Origin: Firmicutes bacterium UBA5559
GTDB lineage: Bacteria; Bacillota; Clostridia; Peptostreptococcales; Anaerovoracaceae
NCBI GenBank assembly: GCA_002425705.1
Contig: DIMT01000010.1
Span: 40,517 to 104,516, forward strand
DNA length: 64,000 nucleotides
Direction: 5' to 3'
The position numbers and the translations under genes were made by a program. The notes under the pieces were generated by a model. The model ran no database searches, was not told the DNA's origin, and worked only from the letters and a program-made list of their open reading frames with translations. Below are positions 8,265 through 17,668 of the stretch, one piece after another; position 1 is the first letter of the stretch; the number at the start of each line of letters is the position of its first letter.

Positions 8265-11117
8265 ATGGATAGGATAAGGAATAATAAAGCTCTATGTTTT
8301 TTAGTGGCACTGTTCCTGATCATTGGTTTGATGCCTATGACCGGAACGGCATATGCGGTAAGTTCGTATCAGTCTGATGATACTCTGAGGAATCAGGAAT
8401 TGACCCGAATCAGCATCACTGCGGATCTGCACCTACTTCAGGATAACCGGGCTCGCTTTGAGGCCTACCTGATAGGGATACAGGGTTTTAATCCGGATAT
8501 GGTCATCTTTTGCGGCGATCAATTTGAGGGGAATTATACACCTCCGGAAGAAGGCGATTATTCCTCAGCAGCAGCGATTGATTGGGACTTTGCAGACCCT
8601 TCCAGTGGGACATTGCCTACCAACCCCTATGACGAAATTAAAACAATTGCAGACCATTATCTGCCAGGTGTTCCTCTGATCTTTGTTCGGGGCAACAATG
8701 ACTACTTTAACGGAAACGATTATGATCAGTTTGCTGGATTTGGTCCATACCCCATTCAGCACTATGGACTGGTAAAGACTAAATATGTGGATGTTTTCCG
8801 GTTTGGGGCACCCAATGGAGATGACCCTGACTTTAAATATAGCAGCGATCAAATCACAGCACTTAATGATTATTTGGCAAATCGGTCCGACAAATCGAAA
8901 TTAGTACTGGTATCGGGCCATTATCCGATTGATGACGATAAATTAACACCAACGAATAACAAGACTTACTTTCGGAACGCTGGAAACTCGAATCAGGTGA
9001 AAGATGTTTTGGAAGAATATGACCAGCCGGTGGTCTTTCTATGGAGTCATAACCATGATACCGGACCGGTATTGGAAGAACACATCTTTAGAACTTACGG
9101 GACCGGCTATTATACTATGAATTCTGGAGCGGTTGGTTACAAAGATACGATGGATTACACCCAAGGCATTAATATGGTATTGGGTTCAAATGGCCGCATG
9201 ATTGATTTCACAATGGCCCGGTATGACTTGATGGGGAATGCCGAACCTTTGTATTCTGGGGCTATGGGGTTTCCCGAGGTAGAACAATTTTGGGGAGACG
9301 GTACGAAAGACAAGCCCTACCTGATTGATTCTGCTGAAAACCTCCGATACCTTGCACTGATGGTGAACAACGGAGAAAAATATTCCGGAAAACACTTCCG
9401 ACAGACGGATGATATTGACTTATCCGGGGATAACTGGAAGCCCATCGGAAAGTATGTTTCCTCCAGCCCCCCTAACGATACCAGGAACCGCCAATTTTCA
9501 GGAATCTATGATGGGAACGGCTGCATCATCTCTGGTCTGACAATAGAACAGAACCTGGTCGGATCTCCTATTATTAATAAAGGCTACGGCTTATTCGGAT
9601 TCTTGACCGGTGAGGTTCGTAACTTAGGAATGACTGATATAAATATCAACGCTGAGATCTCAGGAAGCTACAATATGTATGCCGGAGGGATAGCCGGATA
9701 CGTCGGTTATTATGATACGTATGCAGGATTTATTGAAAACTGTTTCGTGAGTGGCAATATACAGGCTGAAGCAAGATTGAGAAGCTGTGCTGGTGGTCTT
9801 GCCGGTTATTTAAGAAGAGGAGAAATCCTTAATTCTTGTTCATCGGTGGGTGTAAGTAATATTCCGGGTATTGACTACAGCGGAGCCGGCGGCTTAATCG
9901 GATATCGTGAAATTCCTGCAGATGGATACATTATAAATGGTTACTGGGATACCTCCATGACGGACATCTATGGCGTTACTCATAATAATATCACAGTGGG
10001 TCTTTCCATCGCAGGGATAACAACGGATCAGATGAAGCTAACAACCTTTATTGATCTTCTGAATCAGAATGCATCAATTTTAGGAGATGGTTATACTTCG
10101 TGGATGTCCGACCAGTACACCAACCTGAACAACGGATACCCCATCCACGAGAGAGAAGTTTTACTAGAGCCAATCATTGCAACAAATCCTACAGATACTG
10201 CCTCCTTGGTCAATGGGGAAACCGTACAGGTTACAATCAGTTCCATAATACCGACATCAAGCATTTGGTACACGACAGATGGAACCAATCCGGAAGATAG
10301 CTTGTCGAGAATCGAATACACCAGTCCCTTCTCCTTGTCGGCTGCTAGTACGGCTGAAGTAACAAAGACCATAAAGGCAGTGACCACCAATGGCAACGGC
10401 ACATACTCAACGATTGCTGTTAAGCTGGTTAAATTTCTGGCTGTACCCACGAGTCCTGGCGGAGGGACCGGTGGTGGTAGTTCTGGTGGCGGATCTGGTG
10501 GCGGGGGCGGTGCCACTATCCCAATTCCTGAAGGTACGCCACCCCTTGTAGTGCTTCCGATGCCTGATATTTCAGACATCACCGGACACTGGGCTGAATC
10601 CGGTATACGAAAGGCATTCGGACTAGGGTTTATTAATGGATACATCGATAAGACCTTCCGCCCTGAGAGGCAGATTACTAGGGCAGAATTCCTGACTATG
10701 CTGGTAAAGGCTTTAGGAATGACTACGCCAAAAGCCATCAGTTGGGATGATGTGAATCGACACTGGGCTAAAGAACAAATTCAGATTGCAGCTGAAAACG
10801 ACATCGTTGAAGGCTTGAGCAACAACCTCTTCGGCCCGGATGAAATCATTACAAGAGAACAAATGGCGGTAATGCTGGCACGGGCTATGAAACTGAGTGC
10901 TGGGGAACAAAAAAACAACTTCCGGGACGGAAAAGATATATCGAACTGGGCAATCAATGAAATTGATGCGGCAACTCAGTGGAAGCTGATTCAGGGTTAT
11001 GAAGATTCAACCTTCCGGCCCCAGGGACCAGCCACCAGAGCGGAAGCCGTAGAAATCATCATCAGGGCTCTGGCGTATCAGGAAAATTTGGATCAGAGCG
11101 TTACAGGAGCCCAATGA
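8265..11117 (+). CDS. Cell-wall-anchored metallophosphoesterase with SLH repeats
   Basis: 950 residues with a signal peptide (about 1-32). A calcineurin-like phosphoesterase domain (about 45-330) has D54-x-H56, G84-D85, GNND at 143-146 (usual GNHD/E), GH at 218-219 and SHNH at 261-264 (usual GHxH). Then come a GLUG-like repeat region (about 340-620, with GGLAGYL and AGGLIGY), a chitobiase/HEX-C-like beta-sandwich (about 640-725), a Gly/Ser-rich linker and three SLH repeats (about 765-940) such as DITGHWAESGIRKAFGLGF. SLH repeats bind pyruvylated secondary wall polymer, so the enzyme is displayed on the cell surface. The substrate is unknown. Its place in the polysaccharide locus suggests a phosphodiester or phosphomonoester in that polymer, which is inference. 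Start ATG 8265 follows GGAGGTGG. Confidence 0.85.
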   Translation: MDRIRNNKALCFLVALFLIIGLMPMTGTAYAVSSYQSDDTLRNQELTRISITADLHLLQDNRARFEAYLIGIQGFNPDMVIFCGDQFEGNYTPPEEGDYSSAAAIDWDFADPSSGTLPTNPYDEIKTIADHYLPGVPLIFVRGNNDYFNGNDYDQFAGFGPYPIQHYGLVKTKYVDVFRFGAPNGDDPDFKYSSDQITALNDYLANRSDKSKLVLVSGHYPIDDDKLTPTNNKTYFRNAGNSNQVKDVLEEYDQPVVFLWSHNHDTGPVLEEHIFRTYGTGYYTMNSGAVGYKDTMDYTQGINMVLGSNGRMIDFTMARYDLMGNAEPLYSGAMGFPEVEQFWGDGTKDKPYLIDSAENLRYLALMVNNGEKYSGKHFRQTDDIDLSGDNWKPIGKYVSSSPPNDTRNRQFSGIYDGNGCIISGLTIEQNLVGSPIINKGYGLFGFLTGEVRNLGMTDININAEISGSYNMYAGGIAGYVGYYDTYAGFIENCFVSGNIQAEARLRSCAGGLAGYLRRGEILNSCSSVGVSNIPGIDYSGAGGLIGYREIPADGYIINGYWDTSMTDIYGVTHNNITVGLSIAGITTDQMKLTTFIDLLNQNASILGDGYTSWMSDQYTNLNNGYPIHEREVLLEPIIATNPTDTASLVNGETVQVTISSIIPTSSIWYTTDGTNPEDSLSRIEYTSPFSLSAASTAEVTKTIKAVTTNGNGTYSTIAVKLVKFLAVPTSPGGGTGGGSSGGGSGGGGGATIPIPEGTPPLVVLPMPDISDITGHWAESGIRKAFGLGFINGYIDKTFRPERQITRAEFLTMLVKALGMTTPKAISWDDVNRHWAKEQIQIAAENDIVEGLSNNLFGPDEIITREQMAVMLARAMKLSAGEQKNNFRDGKDISNWAINEIDAATQWKLIQGYEDSTFRPQGPATRAEAVEIIIRALAYQENLDQSVTGAQ

Positions 11118-11153
11118 AACTGACCCATCCGGGGCAAAGGGGGTGGATACGTG

Positions 11154-12119
11154 ATGGAGAGAAATCCGAAAGTCAGTGTTTGCTGCGTTACCTTTAATCA
11201 TGAGAATTATATTGCTGATGCAATAGAGAGCTTTCTGATGCAGAAAACATTTTTCCCCTTTGAAATCCTCATCCACGATGATGCTTCCACCGATCGAACA
11301 CCCTTGATCATTCGGGAGTATGAAATGCGATACCCTGGACTGATCAAGGCAGTCTACCAGAAGGATAACCAATATTCCAGAGGGGAGCGGGTTTCCCGCT
11401 TCCTTCTGGAAAAGGCAAAGGGCCGTTATATCGCCATGTGTGAGGGAGATGATTACTGGACAGATTCGGGAAAGCTTCAACTTCAAGTGGAATATATGGA
11501 TGCCCATCCGGATTGTAGCCTGTGTGTTCATAGCGCTGCTCATGTGGACAAAGATAGCCGGTCATTGAAATCAAAGACCAGGCCTGCCCGTCGAAGCAGA
11601 CGATTCTATACAGGAGAAGTCATTGAAGGAGGTGGCGGTCTGTTTCCGACCAACTCCTTTTTCTATCCAGCAATATTTGCAACATCCAGGCCGGAGTATT
11701 ATTATAAATCACCGGTTGGAGATTATCCCCTGGCTATTTTTCTGGCCTCTCAGGGATATGTTTATTATATGGATCGGTTGATGTCCGCTTACCGGGTTGG
11801 AGTGGAGGGATCCTGGTCTTTTTGTACCCTTAGCTCCGAGAAAAAAATGAAAGAGCATTTCAGAAGGATGGAGGATATGCTGGAATCTGTCAATGAGGAG
11901 ACGGCGCATCAATATGAAGAGGCCATCCAAAGAACCATAAGATTTAACAATTTTCGCCTGTTGCTCATGGAAGGAAACCTGAAAGATGCTCTATCCACCG
12001 GTTTTCGGGATTGCTTCAGAAAATTACCGTTGGAAAAAAGAGTAAAAATTTGTTTGCAGTCCTATTGCCCGACTGCTATCGAATTTATAGAAAAAAACAA
12101 AGCGAAGTGGTCGCCATGA
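11154..12119 (+). CDS. Glycosyltransferase family 2
   Basis: 321 residues from ATG 11154 (a GTG three bases earlier is equally placed after GGGGGTGG). The N-terminus VSVCCVTFNHENYIADAI and HDDASTDRT form the nucleotide-binding half; EGDDYW holds the acidic metal-binding residues. This pattern is typical of inverting GT2 enzymes of exopolysaccharide loci. It overlaps the flippase start (ATGA at 12116-12119), so the two are co-translated. Confidence 0.85.
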   Translation: MERNPKVSVCCVTFNHENYIADAIESFLMQKTFFPFEILIHDDASTDRTPLIIREYEMRYPGLIKAVYQKDNQYSRGERVSRFLLEKAKGRYIAMCEGDDYWTDSGKLQLQVEYMDAHPDCSLCVHSAAHVDKDSRSLKSKTRPARRSRRFYTGEVIEGGGGLFPTNSFFYPAIFATSRPEYYYKSPVGDYPLAIFLASQGYVYYMDRLMSAYRVGVEGSWSFCTLSSEKKMKEHFRRMEDMLESVNEETAHQYEEAIQRTIRFNNFRLLLMEGNLKDALSTGFRDCFRKLPLEKRVKICLQSYCPTAIEFIEKNKAKWSP

Positions 12120-13597
12120 GAAGCGAAGCCATGAAATCCATCGTAATCATCAATCTTTTCTGGAAGCTGATGGAGCGAGGAGGAACCCAGGGAATCCAAT
12201 TCATCGTGCAGATTATTCTGGCAAGACTTCTGTTGCCGGAGGAATACGGTATTATTGCGATTGTCACCATTTTCATCACCCTGGCGGGGATATTTGTGGA
12301 CAGTGGACTGAACACCGCCCTCATACAAAAGAAGAACGCGGATAAGGTGGACTTTTCTTCCGTTTTCTGGGTCGGATTAGCATTGGCTGCCTTACTCTAT
12401 GGAATCCTGTTTATTGCTTCCCCTTTTCTGGCTGATTTTTTTGATCAGCCCGGGCTGACAGAAGTGGTTCGCATCCTGTCCATCACGTTGTTCCTCGGTG
12501 TATTTAATTCCATCCAGCAGGCGGTAATAGCTATCCGAATGGAATTTAAAAAGCTGATGGTGGGAAGTATGGGCAGTGTTATCCTATCAGGAATCATCGG
12601 AGTCATCATGGCCTTCATGGGATTTGGAATCTGGGCATTGGTCGGACAGCAAATTGCCTATCGATTTTTTGGTACATGGATTCTGCTGATTCTCGTGGAC
12701 TGGAAGCCGTCCCTTGAATTTTCTTTCCATCGGTTTAAGAAACTTTATGGCTTTGGATGGAAACTGTTGGTCTCCTCCTTGATCAACACCCTGTATCACA
12801 ATCTGAGAACCTTAATTATCGGAAAGCTTTACGATCCGGCTATGCTTGGATTCTATGACCGGGGAACAAGTTTTCCAGGATATATTATTACCAATATCAA
12901 TGGTTCCATCCAAGCCGTCCTGTTTCCTGCGCTGGCCTCCTGCCAGGAGGATCGGGAACGGGTACGAAGCTTGATGCGACGTTCTGTGGTAACCAGTGCC
13001 TTTATTATCTTCCCGATGATGGCAGGCCTGGCGGTGCTGGCAGAACCCTTGATTCTGGTTCTCCTGACCGATAAATGGCTGCCGGCGGTGCCCTTTCTCC
13101 AAATGGCCTGTGTCAGTTATGGGCTATGGCCGGTCCATACAGCCAACCTACAGGCAATCAATGCCTTAGGACGTAGCGATATATTTTTAAGATTAGAAAT
13201 CATCAAGATGGTTATGGGGCTTTTAGTCCTGGGGATTTCTATCCCTTTTGGGATTTATCTTATAGCCTTTGGAGGTGTCATAAACGGCCTGATATCAACC
13301 TTTATCAACGCAGGACCCAATAAAAAACTATTAGGATACGGGTATCGGGATCAGCTGCGGGATATCGGACCTTCCCTGCTGTTATCCTTACTTATGGCAG
13401 GGATCGTCGGATTAGTCGGTTTCCTGGAGTTGGAGCCGCTGCCCCATCTGCTTATCGGAATATTAACCGGAATCCTTTCCTATACATTAATGGCAGCGCT
13501 GTTGAAACTGGAATGCTATGTCTACCTTCTGAATACCCTGAAACAATTTTTTCAGAAACAAAAAGGAGGGGAGGATCATGATGGAATCAACCTGTAA
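12116..13597 (+). CDS. Wzx/WzxC-like lipid-linked oligosaccharide flippase
   Basis: 493 residues, a MATE/MVF-superfamily membrane protein with about 12-14 helices. It begins with NLFWKLMERGGTQGIQFIVQ and ILARLLLPEEYG, the typical start of the Polysacc_synt_3 group. It would move undecaprenyl-PP-linked repeat units across the membrane for the polymerase at 4.8-6.0 kb. ATG 12116 is chosen because it overlaps the stop of the preceding transferase; a longer frame from 12011 would overlap that gene by over 100 bases. It overlaps the ATP-grasp gene by 20 bases. Confidence 0.85.
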   Translation: MRSEAMKSIVIINLFWKLMERGGTQGIQFIVQIILARLLLPEEYGIIAIVTIFITLAGIFVDSGLNTALIQKKNADKVDFSSVFWVGLALAALLYGILFIASPFLADFFDQPGLTEVVRILSITLFLGVFNSIQQAVIAIRMEFKKLMVGSMGSVILSGIIGVIMAFMGFGIWALVGQQIAYRFFGTWILLILVDWKPSLEFSFHRFKKLYGFGWKLLVSSLINTLYHNLRTLIIGKLYDPAMLGFYDRGTSFPGYIITNINGSIQAVLFPALASCQEDRERVRSLMRRSVVTSAFIIFPMMAGLAVLAEPLILVLLTDKWLPAVPFLQMACVSYGLWPVHTANLQAINALGRSDIFLRLEIIKMVMGLLVLGISIPFGIYLIAFGGVINGLISTFINAGPNKKLLGYGYRDQLRDIGPSLLLSLLMAGIVGLVGFLELEPLPHLLIGILTGILSYTLMAALLKLECYVYLLNTLKQFFQKQKGGEDHDGINL

Positions 13598-14912
13598 TAA
13601 ATCCGGCAAGATTCATGTTTTAATATTCCCTGCCGGTGCTGAAAACCGGATGGATATATACGATTCCCTAAGGCGTAATCGGGATTTGCAGGTTTATGGG
13701 GCATCCAGCAAGATCGATCACGCAAAATCGATATACCCTGCAGATCGTTATTATATTGGAAAACTGAATATTGCAGAGGAGGATTTTCTGGAAAATTTCA
13801 ATTCATTGATTAAACGATTCTCCATTGATCTTATCATCCCGACCCACGACACCGTAGCAGTGGCCCTTACCCGTTTGGCAGATCAAATTCAGGCAGGAAT
13901 TGTTTGCTCTCCCTATGAGACTGCTCGAATAGCCGAAAACAAGAGGCTGACTGCTGAAGCTTTGACTCATGCAGACTACTATCCCCGATTCTATGATTCC
14001 CCCGAAGAGGTGGAGGAGTATCCAATTTTTTTAAAACCCTTCATCGGTGCAGGGAGCCGAAACACTTTTGTGGTAAAAGATTCAGCGGAGTTGGAGGGGA
14101 TTTTGGAATTGAACCGGGATATGCTGATTTGTGAATACCTGCCGGGGGATGAGTATACGGTGGGATGCTTTACCAACCGGGAAGGCCATTTGCTCTTTGC
14201 GGGAGCAAGTACCCGGGAGAGGATTCTTGCCGGGCGTGCTTATCATAGCCAGCTGGCAGGGAATCAGGAAAAATTTCAGGCGATTGCAGATGATTTGAAT
14301 AAACGCTTTGTTTTCCGCGGTGCCTGGTTCTTTCAGGTAAAAGAGGATCGGAAGGGCCAGCTGAAGCTTATGGAATTTTCTGTACGTCAAATCGGTGAGA
14401 TGGCCCTATACCGTCAATTAGGAGTGAACTTTGCTGCCCTATCCGTCTATGATTCGATGGGGCAGGATGTTGAAATATTGTGCAATAATCTGGATTTGAG
14501 GTTGGATTTGCGATTTACAAACTATTATTCCTTCCCCCACCAGTATGAAAGGGTTTATCTGGATGGGGATGCCTTTATCCGTGGAGATGGGCAAATGGAT
14601 TCGGAGACGATTCAATTCGCCTATCAGGCATTGGGAAGGGGTCAGAAAATAGTCTTGATCGTTCCGGGAGGAGAACCTGTCAGTCAGTGGCTGGGCCGTT
14701 ATCCCATCCACCCGGATCTCTTCTGTCAGGCAATCGATTCTTTTTCGGAAAATCAATGGATTTCCCAAATTCAACAGGAACAGAGCATTTTTGTCAGCCC
14801 CAGTCTGAAAAGAAGAAAATTAGTGAAGGAACAACGTGGGATTCCGGTGTTTGATCTGGATGGTATGGAGTGTCTGATTTGTTCTGCAGATGATCAAAGG
14901 AGGGATTTGTGA
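13578..14912 (+). CDS. ATP-grasp carboxylate-amine/thiol ligase-like protein
   Basis: 444 residues; a GGAGGGGAGG site precedes ATG 13578, with a second ATG at 13581. The N-terminal third is a Rossmann-like preATP-grasp domain (VLIFPAGAENRMDIYDSL). The middle resembles the carbamoyl-phosphate-synthetase type of ATP-grasp: IFLKPFIGAGSRNTFVV, then CEYLPGDEYTVGCF and KLMEFSVRQIGEMALY, which would carry metal and ATP ligands. Such enzymes form amide bonds by acyl-phosphate chemistry. Set among rml and aminotransferase genes, it may attach an amino acid or other acid to a sugar, which is inference. It is tightly coupled to both neighbours by overlaps. Confidence 0.7.
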   Translation: MMESTCNKSGKIHVLIFPAGAENRMDIYDSLRRNRDLQVYGASSKIDHAKSIYPADRYYIGKLNIAEEDFLENFNSLIKRFSIDLIIPTHDTVAVALTRLADQIQAGIVCSPYETARIAENKRLTAEALTHADYYPRFYDSPEEVEEYPIFLKPFIGAGSRNTFVVKDSAELEGILELNRDMLICEYLPGDEYTVGCFTNREGHLLFAGASTRERILAGRAYHSQLAGNQEKFQAIADDLNKRFVFRGAWFFQVKEDRKGQLKLMEFSVRQIGEMALYRQLGVNFAALSVYDSMGQDVEILCNNLDLRLDLRFTNYYSFPHQYERVYLDGDAFIRGDGQMDSETIQFAYQALGRGQKIVLIVPGGEPVSQWLGRYPIHPDLFCQAIDSFSENQWISQIQQEQSIFVSPSLKRRKLVKEQRGIPVFDLDGMECLICSADDQRRDL

Positions 14913-15622
14913 TGAAGCTGGCTATCAATCAACCTTATTTCTTCCCTTATCTGGGCTACTTCAGTCTGATCAAGCAGACGGACCAGTTCATTCTGCTGGA
15001 TGATATCCAATACATCAAACAGGGATGGATCAGCAGAAATCGAATTCTGGCTCCCGAGGGAGGATGGCGATACATCCGGGTACCCATAGCCAAGTATCGT
15101 CAGACAGACATGATATCCCAGGTGCGGATCAGCAGCAATGAAGATTGGCGTGGAGAGCTCATCAAGCATTTGCAGTATTATAGAGGTAAAGCACCATATT
15201 TTAAGGAAACAATAGATGTGGCAGAAGAGGCTGTATCCATAGAGACGGGCAGTATCACCAAACTCAACGAGCATGTTCTGAAAGCCGTCTGCAACTATAT
15301 CGGTATTCCTTGCCATTTTCGTATTTTTTCTGAAATGGGATTAAAAGTACAGCATGCAGAAGCGCCGGATGAGGTTCCGCTAACCATCTGCCAGGCTTTG
15401 GGAGGTGTGGAGGAGTACTGGAATCTGGAGGGAGGGGCGGCCTTTTATGATCGCTCGAAATTCCAGCAAGCAGGAATCAGCATCATGTTTTTAAAGTCAA
15501 ACCTCCCCGAATATCCTCAGATTCAAGGAGGGTTTGAGAAAGCATTATCCATTTTGGATGTCATGATGTTCAACGAACCGGCAAAGATTCGAGATATGCT
15601 GGATGATTTTATCCTGATTTAA
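14912..15622 (+). CDS. WbqC family protein
   Basis: 236 residues starting MKLAINQPYFFPYLGYFSLI, followed by QTDQFILLDDIQYIKQGWISRNRI, the hallmark of WbqC. These proteins occur in O-antigen and capsule loci next to aminosugar genes; their biochemical role is not firmly settled to my knowledge. ATG 14912 shares its A with the previous stop (TGATG) and is preceded by AAGGAGGG at 14897-14904, so translation is coupled to the ATP-grasp gene. That pairing suggests a joint step in modifying an aminosugar. Confidence 0.8.
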   Translation: MKLAINQPYFFPYLGYFSLIKQTDQFILLDDIQYIKQGWISRNRILAPEGGWRYIRVPIAKYRQTDMISQVRISSNEDWRGELIKHLQYYRGKAPYFKETIDVAEEAVSIETGSITKLNEHVLKAVCNYIGIPCHFRIFSEMGLKVQHAEAPDEVPLTICQALGGVEEYWNLEGGAAFYDRSKFQQAGISIMFLKSNLPEYPQIQGGFEKALSILDVMMFNEPAKIRDMLDDFILI

Positions 15623-15647
15623 ATAGCTGTCAGTGGGAGGGAGTATC

Positions 15648-16508
15648 ATGAAAGGTATTATTCTTGCCGGCGGGAAGGGAACCCGCCTCTATCCGATGAC
15701 GAAGATCATGTCCAAGCAGCTGTTGCCGATTTATGACAAGCCGATGATTTATTACCCCCTATCGGTGTTGATGCTGGCAGGAATAAGACAGATCATGATC
15801 ATATCCACTTTGGAAGATACCCCTGCCTATCAACGGCTTTTGGGAGACGGGTCCAATCTGGGACTGAAGATTTCCTATAAGGTTCAGGAACGGCCCAGAG
15901 GATTGGCGGATGCATTTCTCATTGGAGAAGAGTTCATCGGAAATGACAAGGTGTGCCTGATTCTGGGAGACAACCTGTTTTATGGGCAAGATCTGACCAA
16001 ACTGCTGAATCGGGCAAAAAAGAACGAAACGGGGGCAGTCATCTTCGGATATGAAGTGAAAGATCCAAGGGCTTACGGTGTCGTAGAAATCGACTGTGAT
16101 TTCAAGGCGGTTTCCATTGAGGAAAAGCCCAAAAGCCCCAAGTCCAACCTGGCAGTGCCCGGCCTTTACTTTTATGACAACAAGGTGGTGCAAATCGCTA
16201 AAACCATCAAACCTTCCAAAAGAGGAGAGCTGGAAATCACGGCGGTCAATAATGTTTATCTGGAGCATAATGAACTAAACGTACTGATCCTGGGTCGTGG
16301 AATGGCCTGGCTGGATACAGGTACCCCCTCCAGTATGCTGAAGGCCGCAGAATACATCGAAACCCTTCAGAGCAGGCAGGGCTTTTACATTGCCTGTCTG
16401 GAAGAAATCGCGTGGCGCAGAGGGTTCATCAATGACGATCAACTCAGAGAAATCGGCGAGAGTCTGAAAATGACCGATTACGGCCAATATATCCTGTCGC
16501 TTCTGTAA
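15648..16508 (+). CDS. rmlA: Glucose-1-phosphate thymidylyltransferase
   Basis: 286 residues, the usual RmlA length. The start [18 protein letters not shown] holds the nucleotide-binding loop, followed by [18 protein letters not shown], the conserved sugar-phosphate nucleotidyltransferase signature. It forms dTDP-glucose from dTTP and glucose-1-phosphate, feeding RmlB encoded downstream. ATG 15648 is chosen because it starts at the motif and has GGGAGGGAG immediately upstream; the GTG at 15633 adds five atypical residues. No rmlC or rmlD gene lies in the window. Confidence 0.95.
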   Translation: MKGIILAGGKGTRLYPMTKIMSKQLLPIYDKPMIYYPLSVLMLAGIRQIMIISTLEDTPAYQRLLGDGSNLGLKISYKVQERPRGLADAFLIGEEFIGNDKVCLILGDNLFYGQDLTKLLNRAKKNETGAVIFGYEVKDPRAYGVVEIDCDFKAVSIEEKPKSPKSNLAVPGLYFYDNKVVQIAKTIKPSKRGELEITAVNNVYLEHNELNVLILGRGMAWLDTGTPSSMLKAAEYIETLQSRQGFYIACLEEIAWRRGFINDDQLREIGESLKMTDYGQYILSLL

Positions 16509-16544
16509 AGGAAGCTCAAAGTACATGGGAAGGATGTGAAGAGG

Positions 16545-17663
16545 ATGGAAGAAAAGGGAAGAAAGATCATGGTGACCCGATCCTCTATGCCGGAGCTTCA
16601 GGAATACATGGATGAGATCAAAGATATTTGGGAAAGCCGCCATCTGACCAATATGGGTCCCAAGCATCAGCGGCTGGAAGAAGAATTGGCCCTGTATCTG
16701 GGAGTGCCCTGTGTATCCCTGTTTTCCAGCGGTCATTCAGCCCTGGAATTTTTGATCAGCGCCCTGGGTCTGAAGGGAGAAGTGATTACAACGCCCTTCA
16801 CCTTTGTGTCTACGGTCCATGCCATTGTTCGAAACGGTCTTCAGCCTGTTTTTTGTGATGTGGATCCGGAATCCTACACCATGGATCCCGACAAATTGGA
16901 AAAATTGATCACCAAGAGAACCTCAGCCATACTACCGGTTCACGTATACGGGAGTATCTGTGACCTGGAAAGGATGGATGACATCGCCACCCGCCATAAC
17001 CTCCGCCTGATCTATGATGCCGCCCACGCCTTTGGGGTCCGGGTTAAGGGGAAGGGCATTGGATCCTTTGGCCATGCCTCGATTTTCAGTTTTCATGCCA
17101 CGAAAGTCTTCCATACTATTGAAGGAGGAGCCGTTACCACCTCGGACAGGAGCCTGAAAGAAAAGCTGTTTTGCCTGAGGGATTTTGGCATCAGCGGGCC
17201 GGGAGCCATCGATTATGTGGGTGGAAACGGTAAGATGAATGAGTTTCAGGCCGCTATGGGCCTCTGCAATCTGCGTCATATTGATGGGGAAATGGAGAAG
17301 AGAAGAAAATCAGTAATGAAATACCGCCATCATTTAAGCGGGATTCCCGGAGTTCAGCTTCTGAAGGAACAGCCGGGGGTTGAAACCAATTACGCCTATT
17401 TCCCGGTGTTGATCCATAAGGAGATCTTCGGAAAATCAAGGGATGAAGTCTGCGACTCTCTGATGTCAGCTGATATTTTCCCGAGAAAATACTTTTGCCC
17501 GCTGGTCAGTGATCTGGGCTGCTATCAAGGTAAATTTGATTCCAGAAACACGCCCATTGCTCGCGGCATTGCGGAAAGGGTCCTCTGTCTGCCTCTGTAC
17601 GCCGGTCTGGAAGAGGAGGATGTGGACCGGATCTGCAGAATTATTTTAAATGGGAAGGAGTAG
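16545..17663 (+). CDS. DegT/DnrJ/EryC1 family sugar aminotransferase
   Basis: 372 residues from ATG 16545, with GTG 16536 as an alternative start. The fold-I PLP signature is clear: D158AAHAFG binds the cofactor pyridine nitrogen and K187 in FSFHATKVFH is the Schiff-base lysine, followed by EGGAVTT. These enzymes put an amino group on keto-deoxysugars. Lying between rmlA and rmlB, it most likely aminates dTDP-4-keto-6-deoxyglucose or its 3-keto isomer to a dTDP-amino-dideoxyhexose. C3 versus C4 cannot be decided, although no 3,4-ketoisomerase gene is nearby, which favours C4. Confidence 0.85.
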   Translation: MEEKGRKIMVTRSSMPELQEYMDEIKDIWESRHLTNMGPKHQRLEEELALYLGVPCVSLFSSGHSALEFLISALGLKGEVITTPFTFVSTVHAIVRNGLQPVFCDVDPESYTMDPDKLEKLITKRTSAILPVHVYGSICDLERMDDIATRHNLRLIYDAAHAFGVRVKGKGIGSFGHASIFSFHATKVFHTIEGGAVTTSDRSLKEKLFCLRDFGISGPGAIDYVGGNGKMNEFQAAMGLCNLRHIDGEMEKRRKSVMKYRHHLSGIPGVQLLKEQPGVETNYAYFPVLIHKEIFGKSRDEVCDSLMSADIFPRKYFCPLVSDLGCYQGKFDSRNTPIARGIAERVLCLPLYAGLEEEDVDRICRIILNGKE

Positions 17664-17668
17664 GGACG

